Origin: Phormidesmis priestleyi Ana
GTDB taxonomy: Bacteria > Cyanobacteriota > Cyanobacteriia > Phormidesmidales > Phormidesmidaceae
DNA length: 64,000 bases
Reading direction: 5' to 3'
NCBI GenBank assembly: GCA_001314865.1
Contig: LJZR01000012.1
Location: 92,223 to 156,222, forward strand
The position numbers and the translations under genes are program-made. Position 1 is the first letter of the stretch. Each line of letters opens with the position of its first letter. This document shows, in pieces, positions 1 through 9,118 of the stretch. Below the pieces are notes generated by a model. It saw only the letters and a program-made list of their open reading frames with translations. It did no database searches and was not told where the DNA came from.

Positions 1-2
1 TT

Positions 3-107
3 TGGGCAGAAAGCGAGTTAGGTCAGGGAAGCCGCTTTTATTTTACAGTGCCACTTAGGGGAGATTTAGAGCGGGGGAATTTAGAACCTAACGTTAGTTC
101 AGTTTGA
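3..107 (+). CDS. C-terminal fragment (34 aa) of a sensor histidine kinase truncated by the window edge; RcaE-like by context
   Basis: Frame 3 reads WAESELGQGSRFYFTVPLRGDLERGNLEPNVSSV*, resembling the end of a HATPase_c domain (G2 box 'S.LGQGS.F.FTVPL'). Confidence 0.7.
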   Translation, partial: WAESELGQGSRFYFTVPLRGDLERGNLEPNVSSV

Positions 108-220
108 ATCTGGTTGAATCTGGCTCACGCTTGGCTTCACCCTGGAGTTCCTCAGTTCGTTCTGTACCGGTTAATTTTGTATCGGTTAATTTTGTATCAG
201 CTTCATGCCGCAGACAACCT

Positions 221-601
221 ATGCCAGCCAAAAGTGTTTTGATTATCGACGATGAAGTCTCTATCCAAAAAGTAGTGAGCCTCAGCCTCAAAATGGAGGC
301 CAACTGGTCTGTAATTACCGCATCCTCTGGCAAGGAGGGTATTCTTCAGGCAGAACACCATCTCCCGGATGTGATTTTGCTAGATGTCATGATGCCTGAG
401 CTAGACGGCATCGCTACTTTTGAAGCACTGCGAGATAATCCGGTCACGCACTCTATTCCGGTGATACTCCTCACAGCCAAAACGCGCGCCGATGACAAGC
501 AGCTATTTCAAAAATTGGGGGTAGCCGGTGTTATTACCAAGCCCTTTCCACCGCTGACCCTCGCCAGCAAAATTGCTCAAATGGTCAACTGGTCGCTCTA
601 A
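221..601 (+). CDS. rcaF: Single-domain CheY-like response regulator, RcaF-like by context
   Basis: MPAKSVLIIDDEVSIQKVV...DVILLDVMMPELDG...PVILLTAK...ITKPF; receiver with DD/D/T/K residues. ORF starts at 104 but ATG 221 fits domain start. Confidence 0.8.
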   Translation: MPAKSVLIIDDEVSIQKVVSLSLKMEANWSVITASSGKEGILQAEHHLPDVILLDVMMPELDGIATFEALRDNPVTHSIPVILLTAKTRADDKQLFQKLGVAGVITKPFPPLTLASKIAQMVNWSL

Positions 602-641
602 ACATATATACACATATCCACACATATATACATACACACAC
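602..641. other. Alternating purine-pyrimidine tract between rcaF-like and rcaC-like genes
   Basis: acatatatacacatatc / cacacatatatacatacacacac, one break in alternation at 618/619. Confidence 0.6.
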
Positions 642-732
642 CCTCCAACCCGCCAACTCGCCAACCCATCACTCAAAGCACTTATAGCCCTCAAAGCCCT
701 CAAAACACTTAATAGACCCACGAGATAAAGCC

Positions 733-2676
733 ATGAGAGTATTACTCGTAGATGATGACAATGCCCTCAGCAAATTGCTCAGTCAGCACCTGAGTGAGCA
801 AAACTACGTAGTGGATCGAGTGACCGATGGCGAAACAGGCTGGGCCTATGCGGCAACCTTTGAATATGACTTGGTCATTTTGGACTGGGTACTGCCTCAG
901 CTAAATGGCATTCGATTGTGTCAACGGTTGCGGCAGCAGGGATACGAGATGCCCGTATTGTTGCTTACGACTAAAGACCAACAAACCGACAAAATTCAGG
1001 GGCTAGAAGCGGGCGCCGATGACTATGTTGTTAAGCCTTTTGACATGGCAGAACTCTTGGTGCGAATTCGGGTCCTTTTGCGGCGATCGCACGCCGAAAC
1101 CGAATCGGCCTTACATTGGGGCGACCTATGTTTAGATCCGGTGAGCTGTCAGGTCACTTATCAGCGGCAGCCGGTTTCTCTAACAGCCAAAGAATATGCC
1201 ATGTTGGAGCTGTTTTTGCACCATAGTCATCAAACCTTTAGCGCCACCACTCTCCTAGACCGAGTTTGGCCTTCTGAAGAATTTCCCAGTGAGGCTACAG
1301 TGCGATCGCATATTCGCGGACTACGCCAAAAGCTCAAACGCGCTGGCGCGTCGGCTGATTTGATCGAAACCGTCCATGGATTGGGCTATCGACTTAAAGC
1401 GCCCCCAATTGACCATGCACAGTCGGGTAAGCAGGTTGATCGCGATCGCGAAGCACATTATTTAGCAGGTCTCACCCAAGCTTGGCAGGCCCACAAAGGA
1501 GAAAGCCTAGAGCGGTGGAATAGCCTGGTACAGCTCGCTCATTCCCTCACCGCGAACGAAGGCGAAGCATTCCTATCTCCCCCCAATTCAGTCGGCACTC
1601 GCAGCCTCAGCGAGCAACAGCAAACCCAAGCTCGGCAAATTGCCCACACCCTAGCCGGTACATTAGGCACCTTTGGCCTCATGGAAGGCTATCGCTTAGC
1701 CCTGCAAATAGAAACCCTATTACTCCATGCCGACACCACCTTATCACCCTCTCAAATCACCCAACTTCATACGCTAGTGACTACATTAGGCCATGCCCTA
1801 GATGAGTCTCCTAAGCTGGTTTGCCCGATCGAAAATGCGCCTGAAACCCCCTCTCTTTTGATCGTAGATGTCAACGATATGCCCTACATTCAGCAGCTAA
1901 TCGCACTAGCCGTCGCCAAGGGGTTAGATCCTACCGTTGTCGCTTCGATTGAAGCAGCCGCGCAAACACTCTCACTGGGCTCTCCAATCGATACCACCAC
2001 AGAGCTACTCGCCCAGCCGCCAGAACTGGTACTCATTAACCTCGTCGCAAGCGAAACCAACTCAATACTAGACGAACCCATTTTACAAAGACTGTTGCAG
2101 TTTATTGGGCAAATTACCCAGCGCTGGCCGCAATTGCCCGTAGTGGTCATTACGCCGCAGGCCGACTTTGGCAATCGGTTGGACTTAGTCCGGCGAGGGA
2201 GCACCATCATTTTGGAGTATCCGGTTGTGCCCGCAGATGTGTTGGATCTCATTGGCCAATCGACCCATCTCAATCACCGCCTGAGCAAAATTATGATTGT
2301 TGACGATGATGCTCACTATTTGAAGCAGGTGATTCAACTGTTACATCCTTGGAATTTTCAAATTACGCCGCTGACAAGTCCCCAGCGGTTTTGGTCACTG
2401 TTTAATCAAGTATGTCCTGACTTGGTCATTTTAGATGTAGAAATGCCACATATTAGCGGCTTTGAGCTGTGTCAGGTACTTCGCAGCCATGTGCAGTGGC
2501 AACACTTGCCCATTGTGTTTATGAGCGTGCATAGCGATCGCGACATGCAAGATCGTGCGTTTGCCCTCGGCGCAGATGACTACATCATCAAACCGATTCA
2601 GGGAAAGTCTTTAGCCTATCGGCTGCTCAATCGATTGAAGCGATCATCAAACCAAATCAAAAGCCCAATCAGCTAA
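733..2676 (+). CDS. rcaC: Multidomain response regulator REC-OmpR wHTH-HPt-pseudoREC-REC, RcaC-like
   Basis: MRVLLVDDDNALSKLL...; Trans_reg_C 'SLTAKEYAMLELFLHHSHQTFS...VRSHIRGLRQKL'; HPt 'QIAHTLAGTLGTFGL'; C-terminal receiver 'KIMIVDDD...LVILDVEMP...DDYIIKP'. Confidence 0.88.
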   Translation: MRVLLVDDDNALSKLLSQHLSEQNYVVDRVTDGETGWAYAATFEYDLVILDWVLPQLNGIRLCQRLRQQGYEMPVLLLTTKDQQTDKIQGLEAGADDYVVKPFDMAELLVRIRVLLRRSHAETESALHWGDLCLDPVSCQVTYQRQPVSLTAKEYAMLELFLHHSHQTFSATTLLDRVWPSEEFPSEATVRSHIRGLRQKLKRAGASADLIETVHGLGYRLKAPPIDHAQSGKQVDRDREAHYLAGLTQAWQAHKGESLERWNSLVQLAHSLTANEGEAFLSPPNSVGTRSLSEQQQTQARQIAHTLAGTLGTFGLMEGYRLALQIETLLLHADTTLSPSQITQLHTLVTTLGHALDESPKLVCPIENAPETPSLLIVDVNDMPYIQQLIALAVAKGLDPTVVASIEAAAQTLSLGSPIDTTTELLAQPPELVLINLVASETNSILDEPILQRLLQFIGQITQRWPQLPVVVITPQADFGNRLDLVRRGSTIILEYPVVPADVLDLIGQSTHLNHRLSKIMIVDDDAHYLKQVIQLLHPWNFQITPLTSPQRFWSLFNQVCPDLVILDVEMPHISGFELCQVLRSHVQWQHLPIVFMSVHSDRDMQDRAFALGADDYIIKPIQGKSLAYRLLNRLKRSSNQIKSPIS

Positions 2677-2763
2677 CTACCCTCCAAGCCAACTGAAGGT
2701 ATCAAAATAAGGTATCCAAAAAAATAAGGCATCCCAAAAGGTATCAAAAACATTACAACCTCC

Positions 2764-2781
2764 CTGCACGTTATTTGCACA
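2764..2781 (+). promoter_or_regulatory. L-box-like RcaC site upstream of pcyA: CTGCACG-TTAT-TTGCACA
   Basis: Direct repeat with exact 4-bp spacer; second half-site perfect, first half-site 5/7 to TTGCACA; 40-49 bp upstream of the pcyA start. Confidence 0.72.
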
Positions 2782-2820
2782 AGCAATGGGCCAAGGTAAA
2801 CCCAGAATTGCTTTCTTTAG

Positions 2821-3642
2821 GTGCCCCCCATGATTCAAACGCGCCCCCACACCCAACAGATTCAACAGCAACATCCCCTCATCAATCGCTTGGCTGAGTT
2901 GATCAAAAGCATCTGGCAAAGCCAGTTAATGCTCTTCCCCTACGAAACACCCAAAGAGCTAGGCTACATCGAAGGCAACCTAGAAGGGGAACAGCTCACC
3001 ATCAAAAATACCTGCTACCAAACCTTTCAATTTCGTAAGCTCCATTTAGAACTGGCAAAAGTTGGCAGCCATCTGGATATTTTGCACTGTGTGATGTTTC
3101 CACACCCCTGCTACGATTTGCCCATTTTTGGGGTCGATATTGTCGCGGCTCGCGGCATCATTACAGCGGCCATTGTCGATCTATCGCCCATTTTAGAGAC
3201 CAGCGAAACCGTCTCTACAGGAAACAAAGCCTTTCCGGCAGGCTACGCCGAGGCACTAGGTAAAGTACCCGCCCATCACTTCACCCATCCTCGCGACCTA
3301 CCAGCCTGGGGCAATATCTTCTCAGAGCATTGTTTATTTATCAGCCCCAAAAGCCCCGAAGAAGAAAGGGCTTTTCTCAACCAAGCGACCCAGTATTTGT
3401 CACTGCACTGTGAGTTAGCGCGTGAGGCTAGCCCGGTCGATACACTCGAAAAAAGAGCGCAAATTTTGGCCGGACAGCGAAACTATTGTTTACAGCAACA
3501 GAAAAATGACAAAACCAGACGTATCTTAGAGCGTGCTTTTGACCCCGAATGGGCACAGCGATACCTGCAAACGATGCTATTTGACACCGTTCCAGAAATC
3601 ACCACAGAAACTATCCTCACGACCTCAACCCAGCGACTGTAA
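2821..3642 (+). CDS. pcyA: Phycocyanobilin:ferredoxin oxidoreductase PcyA
   Basis: ELGYIEGNLEGEQLTIKNTCYQTFQFRKLHLELAKVGSHLDILHCVMFPHPCYDLPIFGVDIVAARGIITAAIVDLSP; typical ferredoxin-dependent bilin reductase. Alternative start 2830. Confidence 0.93.
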   Translation: MPPMIQTRPHTQQIQQQHPLINRLAELIKSIWQSQLMLFPYETPKELGYIEGNLEGEQLTIKNTCYQTFQFRKLHLELAKVGSHLDILHCVMFPHPCYDLPIFGVDIVAARGIITAAIVDLSPILETSETVSTGNKAFPAGYAEALGKVPAHHFTHPRDLPAWGNIFSEHCLFISPKSPEEERAFLNQATQYLSLHCELAREASPVDTLEKRAQILAGQRNYCLQQQKNDKTRRILERAFDPEWAQRYLQTMLFDTVPEITTETILTTSTQRL

Positions 3643-3743
3643 CGCAATGCGAAGTTTCTTGAAGCCTGGTAAAGGCTATATTTAATGTTTCAAACGCTTT
3701 ACTGAGAAGGCTTCAGCGATTGTAACTAGTTATACACAATGCT

Positions 3744-3761
3744 GTGCACAAAATCTGCACA
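3744..3761 (+). promoter_or_regulatory. L-box-like RcaC site upstream of the first cpcBA operon: GTGCACA-AAAT-CTGCACA
   Basis: Two 6/7 half-sites of TTGCACA with exact 4-bp spacer, about 360 bp upstream of cpcB. Confidence 0.7.
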
Positions 3762-4119
3762 AGCAAATTGATTAAATGACTTTACTGGTTCGAAACACCT
3801 AAGGCCTGAGCGTTTGAGCCGTTAGGATTTTTGTTCTTTCAAAACCCACAGGTAAAGAGAAGTGGCCCTCGCGCTTCGCCAAAGGCAATAGATTTTTGTT
3901 GTTTTTGACGACAGGGTGTTTGTACTTTACCGACTGCTGGGGCAAGTGATGTTCTGCTTTGTTCGGTTGTTGGCTGTTATGGGGCATGGCCTCCTAATCG
4001 CCAGAAGCCTCGAATCATTCAGCACGTTTTAGAACATGCTCGCAACAAAAAACAACTGTTCGAGCCAGGATTTAAAGACAGTTTATTTGTGAGTTCAAAA
4101 CTTAGGAGATTAGGTTCAC

Positions 4120-4638
4120 ATGTTTGATGCTTTTACAAAAGTGGTTTCTCAAGCCGATGCACGGGGCGAGTATATTGGCGACGACAAAATTAATGCCCTC
4201 AATCAGCTAGTGGCTGATGGCAATAAGCGGATTGACGCTGTCAACCGGATTACGAGTAATTCTTCTAGCATTGTTGCCAACGCAGCGCGCTCTTTGTTCG
4301 CTGACCAGCCTCAGCTCATTTCGCCTGGTGGCAATGCTTACACCAGCCGTCGGATGGCCGCTTGCTTGCGTGATATGGAAATCATTTTGCGCTATGTTAC
4401 CTACGCTGTTTTTGCAGGCGACGGTAGCGTCTTGGATGACCGATGCTTGAACGGCTTGCGCGAAACCTACACAGCCCTCGGTGTACCGGGTGCTTCTGTA
4501 GCAGCAGGCGTTGGCAAGATGAAAGAAGCTGCGATCGCAATCGCGAACGACCGCGCAGGGATTACCCAAGGTGACTGTAGCTCTCTAATCGCCGAGCTAG
4601 GCGCTTACTTTGACCGGGCAGCTTCTGCAGTTAGCTAA
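4120..4638 (+). CDS. cpcB: C-phycocyanin beta subunit, first copy (Cpc2-like operon)
   Basis: 172 aa; [19 protein letters not shown]...[30 protein letters not shown]...[22 protein letters not shown]. Confidence 0.97.
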   Translation: MFDAFTKVVSQADARGEYIGDDKINALNQLVADGNKRIDAVNRITSNSSSIVANAARSLFADQPQLISPGGNAYTSRRMAACLRDMEIILRYVTYAVFAGDGSVLDDRCLNGLRETYTALGVPGASVAAGVGKMKEAAIAIANDRAGITQGDCSSLIAELGAYFDRAASAVS

Positions 4639-4699
4639 GCCCCATCCAAATTCTTTTTCCTTCAAGTACATCCTTAAAACATAAGAGAGATCTTCCACA

Positions 4700-5188
4700 A
4701 TGAAAACCCCCATGACTGAAGCGGTTGCAGCCGCTGATTCCCAAGGCCGTTTCCTCAGCAGCTCTGAGCTACAAGTTGCCTTTGGTCGTTTCCGTCAGGC
4801 GCAAGCTGGCCTAGCTGCCGCTCAATCGTTGGCTAAAAATGCAAGCTCACTGGTTGATGGCGCAGCTCAAGCTGTTTATACCAAGTTCCCCTACACCACT
4901 CAAATGCAGGGCAGCAACTACGCTTCAACATCCGAAGGTAAAGCTAAGTGTGCCCGTGACATTGGCTACTATCTCCGCATGGTGACCTATTGCCTCATCG
5001 CTGGCGGTACTGGCCCCATGGATGAGTATTTGATCTCAGGGATTAGTGAAATCAACAGCACCTTTGACCTGTCGCCTAGCTGGTATGTAGAAGCGCTAAA
5101 GCATATCAAAGCGAACCATGGCCTCAGTGGAGACGCGGCCTCTGAAGCTAATTCCTACATTGACTATGCCATCAACACATTGAGCTAG
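4700..5188 (+). CDS. cpcA: C-phycocyanin alpha subunit, first copy
   Basis: 162 aa; [31 protein letters not shown]...[27 protein letters not shown]. Confidence 0.97.
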   Translation: MKTPMTEAVAAADSQGRFLSSSELQVAFGRFRQAQAGLAAAQSLAKNASSLVDGAAQAVYTKFPYTTQMQGSNYASTSEGKAKCARDIGYYLRMVTYCLIAGGTGPMDEYLISGISEINSTFDLSPSWYVEALKHIKANHGLSGDAASEANSYIDYAINTLS

Positions 5189-5197
5189 CACAATCAG

Positions 5198-5242
5198 AAT
5201 CTGCCTGACGCTTAAAGGGTTAGCTTAGGCGTCAGGCAGATT
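5198..5242 (+). terminator. Intercistronic hairpin between cpcA and downstream linker (attenuator/processing type)
   Basis: aatctgcctgacgc (5198-5211) / gcgtcaggcagatt (5229-5242): perfect 14-bp inverted repeat. Confidence 0.8.
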
Positions 5243-5322
5243 TCACTGGTTTTGTTCGAATGCCTGTTTCTTTGCTTTTTGATCGATTATTTAATCAATG
5301 CTCCCGCTTCGAGGATTCCAAG

Positions 5323-6138
5323 ATGACGAGTAAAACTTCAGCAAGACTTTTAGGATTTGAATCGGCCCAGCTAGCACCTATTGAGCTACGTCCCCATGCT
5401 TCTGAGGACGATATCCAAGGGGTGATTTGGGCCGCTTATCGTCAGGTTTTTGGCAATGATCATGTGATGAACGCAGAGCGTCTCACCAGTAGTGAATCTT
5501 TGTTGAAACAGGGCTCCCTTCGGGTTTGTGATTTTGTCCGTGCCTTGGCGCTCTCGGAGCTATATAAAGAAAAGTTTTTTTATAGCACCTCTCATGTGCG
5601 CTTTATTGAACTCAATTTCAAGCATTTATTGGGCCGAGCACCCTACGATGAAGCTGAGATTTCTGAGCATGTGAATCTCTACATTCAACAGGGCTATGAG
5701 GCTGAAATTGGTAGTTACTTTGACTCGTTAGAATATCAGGAAAACTTTGGTGAGCATGTGGTGCCCTACTACCGGGGCTTTGCCACCCAACGCAACCAAA
5801 AAACGGTAGGGTTTGGCCGCATGTTTCAGCTGTATCGGGGAGCGGCGAGCAGCGATCGCGCCCATGTCAATCATCGCAAAGGTCTCCTCACGACAGAACT
5901 CGCCCGCAATACAGCCAGTCCAGTCAGAGCCTCAACCATGGGCAAAGAGCTCCAAGGCATCACGGGTGGCCAGCGCGAACAGCTATATCGCATTCGCGTT
6001 TCACAATCGGCCAATGGGCGATCGCCACAAGTTCGTCGGGGTATGCAGGAATATGTGGTCACTTACGAACAGTTAACCCCCACTTTGCAGCGGCTGAATC
6101 GTCGAGGTAGCCGTATTGTCAATATTACATCGGCTTAA
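5323..6138 (+). CDS. cpcC: Phycobilisome rod linker polypeptide (CpcC/CpcH type)
   Basis: PBS linker domain: [34 protein letters not shown]...[18 protein letters not shown] plus C-terminal CpcD domain. ORF opens at 5260; ATG 5323 is likely. Confidence 0.92.
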   Translation: MTSKTSARLLGFESAQLAPIELRPHASEDDIQGVIWAAYRQVFGNDHVMNAERLTSSESLLKQGSLRVCDFVRALALSELYKEKFFYSTSHVRFIELNFKHLLGRAPYDEAEISEHVNLYIQQGYEAEIGSYFDSLEYQENFGEHVVPYYRGFATQRNQKTVGFGRMFQLYRGAASSDRAHVNHRKGLLTTELARNTASPVRASTMGKELQGITGGQREQLYRIRVSQSANGRSPQVRRGMQEYVVTYEQLTPTLQRLNRRGSRIVNITSA

Positions 6139-6229
6139 ATAAACCGCGATTCCCACAGCCGTTTGGCACTCACTTTTGCTGCGGCTGATTTTTTTGGTTT
6201 TTTGGTTTTTTATTTAGGAGAATAATTCT

Positions 6230-7105
6230 GTGGCTATTACGACTGGGTCTGCACGCTTAGGCACCCGCCCTTTTAGCGAACAAGCTATCGAAATGCGGCC
6301 AAACGCCGCTGATGATGAAATCCAAGGAATCATCTCGGCGACCTACAGACAGGTGCTCGGCAACGACTACTTAATGAAATCAGAGCGACTAATCGCGCTG
6401 GAGTCTTTGCTCACGAACAAGGCTTTGACCGTTAGAGACTTTGTGCGAGCCATGGCTAAGTCGGAACTGTACAAAACCAAGTTTTTGTACCCCCATTTTC
6501 AAACACGAGTGATTGAGCTTAATTTCAAGCATTTGTTAGGCCGTGCGCCCTACGATGAAGCCGAAGTAGTTGAGCATCTAGATCGCTATCAAAACCAAGG
6601 CTTTGATGCAGATATTGATTCCTACATTGACTCGCTAGAATACGAGACTTATTTTGGCGATAACATCGTGCCCTACTACCGAGGCTTTAGCACTCAAACC
6701 GGGCAAAAGATGGCAGGCTTTCCACGAATGTTTAGCCTTTATCGGGGCTATGCCAATAGCGATCGCGCTCAAATCGCCGGGAGTTCTTCTCGCTTAGCCA
6801 AAGAGCTTGCCCAAGGCACTGTTTCTGCGGTCGTACCGCCTTCTAGCGCTGACAACAGCAACGGTTGGGCTTATCAGCCAGCGGCGAAGGGAGCTACCAC
6901 TACCCGTCGAGTGTTTGGCAGACAAACTGCTACGAGCGATCGCGGTAGCCTCTACCGCATTGAGGTCACAGGCAGACGGTTGCCTGGCTACCCCAGCATC
7001 CGCCGGAGCAATCGGGTATTGGTCGTGCCCTACGAGAGTCTCTCTCAAACATTGCAGCAAATCAACCAATCTGGAGGACGAGTAGCCAGCATTACGTCTG
7101 CGTAG
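6230..7105 (+). CDS. cpcC: Phycobilisome rod linker polypeptide (CpcC/CpcI type)
   Basis: GTG start; [55 protein letters not shown]-terminal CpcD-like domain. Confidence 0.93.
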   Translation: MAITTGSARLGTRPFSEQAIEMRPNAADDEIQGIISATYRQVLGNDYLMKSERLIALESLLTNKALTVRDFVRAMAKSELYKTKFLYPHFQTRVIELNFKHLLGRAPYDEAEVVEHLDRYQNQGFDADIDSYIDSLEYETYFGDNIVPYYRGFSTQTGQKMAGFPRMFSLYRGYANSDRAQIAGSSSRLAKELAQGTVSAVVPPSSADNSNGWAYQPAAKGATTTRRVFGRQTATSDRGSLYRIEVTGRRLPGYPSIRRSNRVLVVPYESLSQTLQQINQSGGRVASITSA

Positions 7106-7145
7106 CCTGCATCCATAGGCCCAGCCGCTTCTCCATTCCAAACTC

Positions 7146-7184
7146 TCTATTCACCCTTTCTATTCACCCTTTCTATTCACCCTG
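7146..7184. repeat. 13-bp tandem repeat x3 (tctattcacccttt-type) just upstream of cpcD
   Basis: tctattcaccctt/tctattcaccctt/tctattcaccctg. Confidence 0.9.
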
Positions 7185-7195
7185 AGGTGTCAAGC

Positions 7196-7483
7196 ATGTT
7201 AGGACAATGTTCCATTGGTGGAGCCTCCGAATTAAACAGTCGTATCTTCGTTTATGAAGTCGCTGGCTTAAGTCAAAACGAAGTAACAACGCTTTCCCAA
7301 GCCCCTATTCGCGCCAGTCACAACCAGTTTTTCCAGGTGCCTTTTGCCCGGATGAATCAGGAGATGCAGCGCATTTTGTTGATGGGCGGAAAGATTGTAA
7401 ATATTCAGCCCCTAAGCGTACAAAACCAGAACGCACAGAATCAGAGCGAACAAAACGCCGAAGCGACAGACTCTGAGGATTAA
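7196..7483 (+). CDS. cpcD: Phycobilisome rod-capping linker CpcD
   Basis: MLGQCSIGGASELNSRIFVYEVAGLSQNEVTT...QVPFARMNQEMQRILLMGGKIVNIQPL; CpcD domain. Confidence 0.9.
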   Translation: MLGQCSIGGASELNSRIFVYEVAGLSQNEVTTLSQAPIRASHNQFFQVPFARMNQEMQRILLMGGKIVNIQPLSVQNQNAQNQSEQNAEATDSED

Positions 7484-7670
7484 TCAGACTCTGAGGATTA
7501 ATCAGAAAGAAGAGATGTCCAGTTAAACGACGCTCAAAGTCAAAAAACTGAAATCAAAACAAACTGAAATCAAAACAAACTGAAATAAGTTAAAACCCTT
7601 ATTCAGAAACCCAATGGTTGCTTGCATCTCCGCTTGATCAAGTGTCGCGCGATATCCACCGATCGGCCCA

Positions 7671-7713
7671 CTGTTGCTTCTAGGCATAACACCAAATCCC
7701 TAAGAAGCAACAG
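7671..7713 (+). promoter_or_regulatory. Inverted repeat in leader of the second cpcB
   Basis: ctgttgcttct (7671-7681) / agaagcaacag (7703-7713): 11-bp perfect arms, no T-run. Confidence 0.6.
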
Positions 7714-7749
7714 CTAACCGATTTTCCCCATTCCTAGGAGATTGATTCA

Positions 7750-8268
7750 ATGTTAGATGTCTTTACCAAGGTTGTTGCCCAATCTGATAAGCAGGGTCAG
7801 TTGGTTAGTAATAGTCAAATTGATGCTTTATTAGCCACAGTTAAAGAGGGTGCAAGGCGCACAGATGTGGTTAACCGCATTAGCAGCAATTCTTCTGCCA
7901 TTGTCACGAATGCAGCTCGGGCCTTGTTTGCCGAACAGCCTCAGCTCATCGCACCTGGCGGCAATGCCTACACCAATCGTCGGGTATCTGCTTGCCTGCG
8001 CGATATGGACATCATTTTGCGCTATGTTACCTATGCCATATTTTTGGGTGATGCCAGCGTGCTGGACGATCGCTGCTTAAATGGCCTACGCGAGACATAT
8101 ACAGCTTTAGGTGTACCGAGTGCTTCTATGGCCAACAGCATTACAAAAATGAAAGAAGCCGCGATCGCCCTTGCCAATGATCGCACCGGAATCACTCAGG
8201 GTGATTGCAGCTCCTTAATCGCTGAACTGTCGAGCTACTTTGATCGGGCTGCTGCCGCTGTCAGCTAA
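7750..8268 (+). CDS. cpcB: C-phycocyanin beta subunit, second copy
   Basis: 172 aa; [28 protein letters not shown]...[22 protein letters not shown]. Confidence 0.97.
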   Translation: MLDVFTKVVAQSDKQGQLVSNSQIDALLATVKEGARRTDVVNRISSNSSAIVTNAARALFAEQPQLIAPGGNAYTNRRVSACLRDMDIILRYVTYAIFLGDASVLDDRCLNGLRETYTALGVPSASMANSITKMKEAAIALANDRTGITQGDCSSLIAELSSYFDRAAAAVS

Positions 8269-8410
8269 TCGCTGCCGACCCATAACCGACCCATAGCCGA
8301 CCTACTGCCCGACCCATAACCGACTGAATGACGGCTGTCAGTAACGGTTATGAACAAGTTCAAAAACATCCAAAAAACATTTCGAGAAACACTAGGGAGA
8401 TAGTATCTCA

Positions 8411-8899
8411 ATGAAAACGCAATTAACTGAAGCGGTTGTCGCAGCTGATTCTCAAGGCCGTTACCTGGGCAATACCGAACTACAAGTTGCCTTTGGTCGC
8501 CTGCGCTTAGCAGCAGCTGACTTAGAAGCAGCAAAGGTACTAGGCGCAAAAGCCGATCAGCTAGCAAGTGGCGCGGCAAATGCGGTTTATCAAAAGTATC
8601 CTTACACCACCCAAATGCAGGGCAACAACTATGCTTCAGATGAGCGTGGCAAAGCCAAGTGCCTGCGCGATATTGGCTATTATGTGCGCATGGTTCAGTA
8701 CTGTTTGATTGCGGGCGGCACTGGGCCTGCCGATGAGTTTTTGTTGGCCGGTTTGTCAGAAATGCACAGCAGCTTTGAGCTAGTGCCTGGCTGGTATGCA
8801 GAAGCGCTCAAGTACATCAAAGCAAACCATGGTTTGTCGGGTGACCCTGCGCTTGAGGCGAATTCCTACCTCGACTACATTATCAACGCACTGAGCTAG
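8411..8899 (+). CDS. cpcA: C-phycocyanin alpha subunit, second copy
   Basis: 162 aa; [42 protein letters not shown]... Confidence 0.97.
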   Translation: MKTQLTEAVVAADSQGRYLGNTELQVAFGRLRLAAADLEAAKVLGAKADQLASGAANAVYQKYPYTTQMQGNNYASDERGKAKCLRDIGYYVRMVQYCLIAGGTGPADEFLLAGLSEMHSSFELVPGWYAEALKYIKANHGLSGDPALEANSYLDYIINALS

Positions 8900-8912
8900 T
8901 GCTACGACTAGG

Positions 8913-8955
8913 CGAATAAGGGTTGCGGCGAATTTAAAAACCGCTCCCTTATTCG
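8913..8955 (+). terminator. Intercistronic hairpin after second cpcA
   Basis: cgaataaggg (8913-8922) / cccttattcg (8946-8955), inner pair gcgg (8925-8928)/ccgc (8941-8944). Confidence 0.75.
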
Positions 8956-9000
8956 TCTGGGTAGATTAATTTGAATCAGCAAGCACTTTAATTTTTTTAA

Positions 9001-9096
9001 CTTAGACACTTTTGATTTAGACACTTTTAACTTAGACACTTTTGACTTAGACACTTTTGACTTAGACACTTTTGACTTAGACACTTTTGACTTAGA
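9001..9096. repeat. 15-bp tandem repeat, 6 full copies plus partial (cttagacacttttga) between cpcA and linker gene
   Basis: Four identical units at 9031-9090, near-identical units at 9001-9030. Confidence 0.97.
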
Positions 9097-9118
9097 TAGT
9101 TGCGTTGGGAGACACATC

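Noticed and set aside
1085-1450. Repeated GCGATCGC octamers throughout the window
   Set aside because: HIP1 palindromes are a well-known feature of cyanobacterial genomes; used as taxonomic support only.
3799-3987. 62-aa minus ORF in the cpc leader
   Set aside because: Lies in the promoter/leader of the first cpc operon; composition not protein-like, no RBS evident.
9001-9096. Array considered as CRISPR
   Set aside because: Units are directly abutting 15-mers with no unique spacers and no cas genes in the window.
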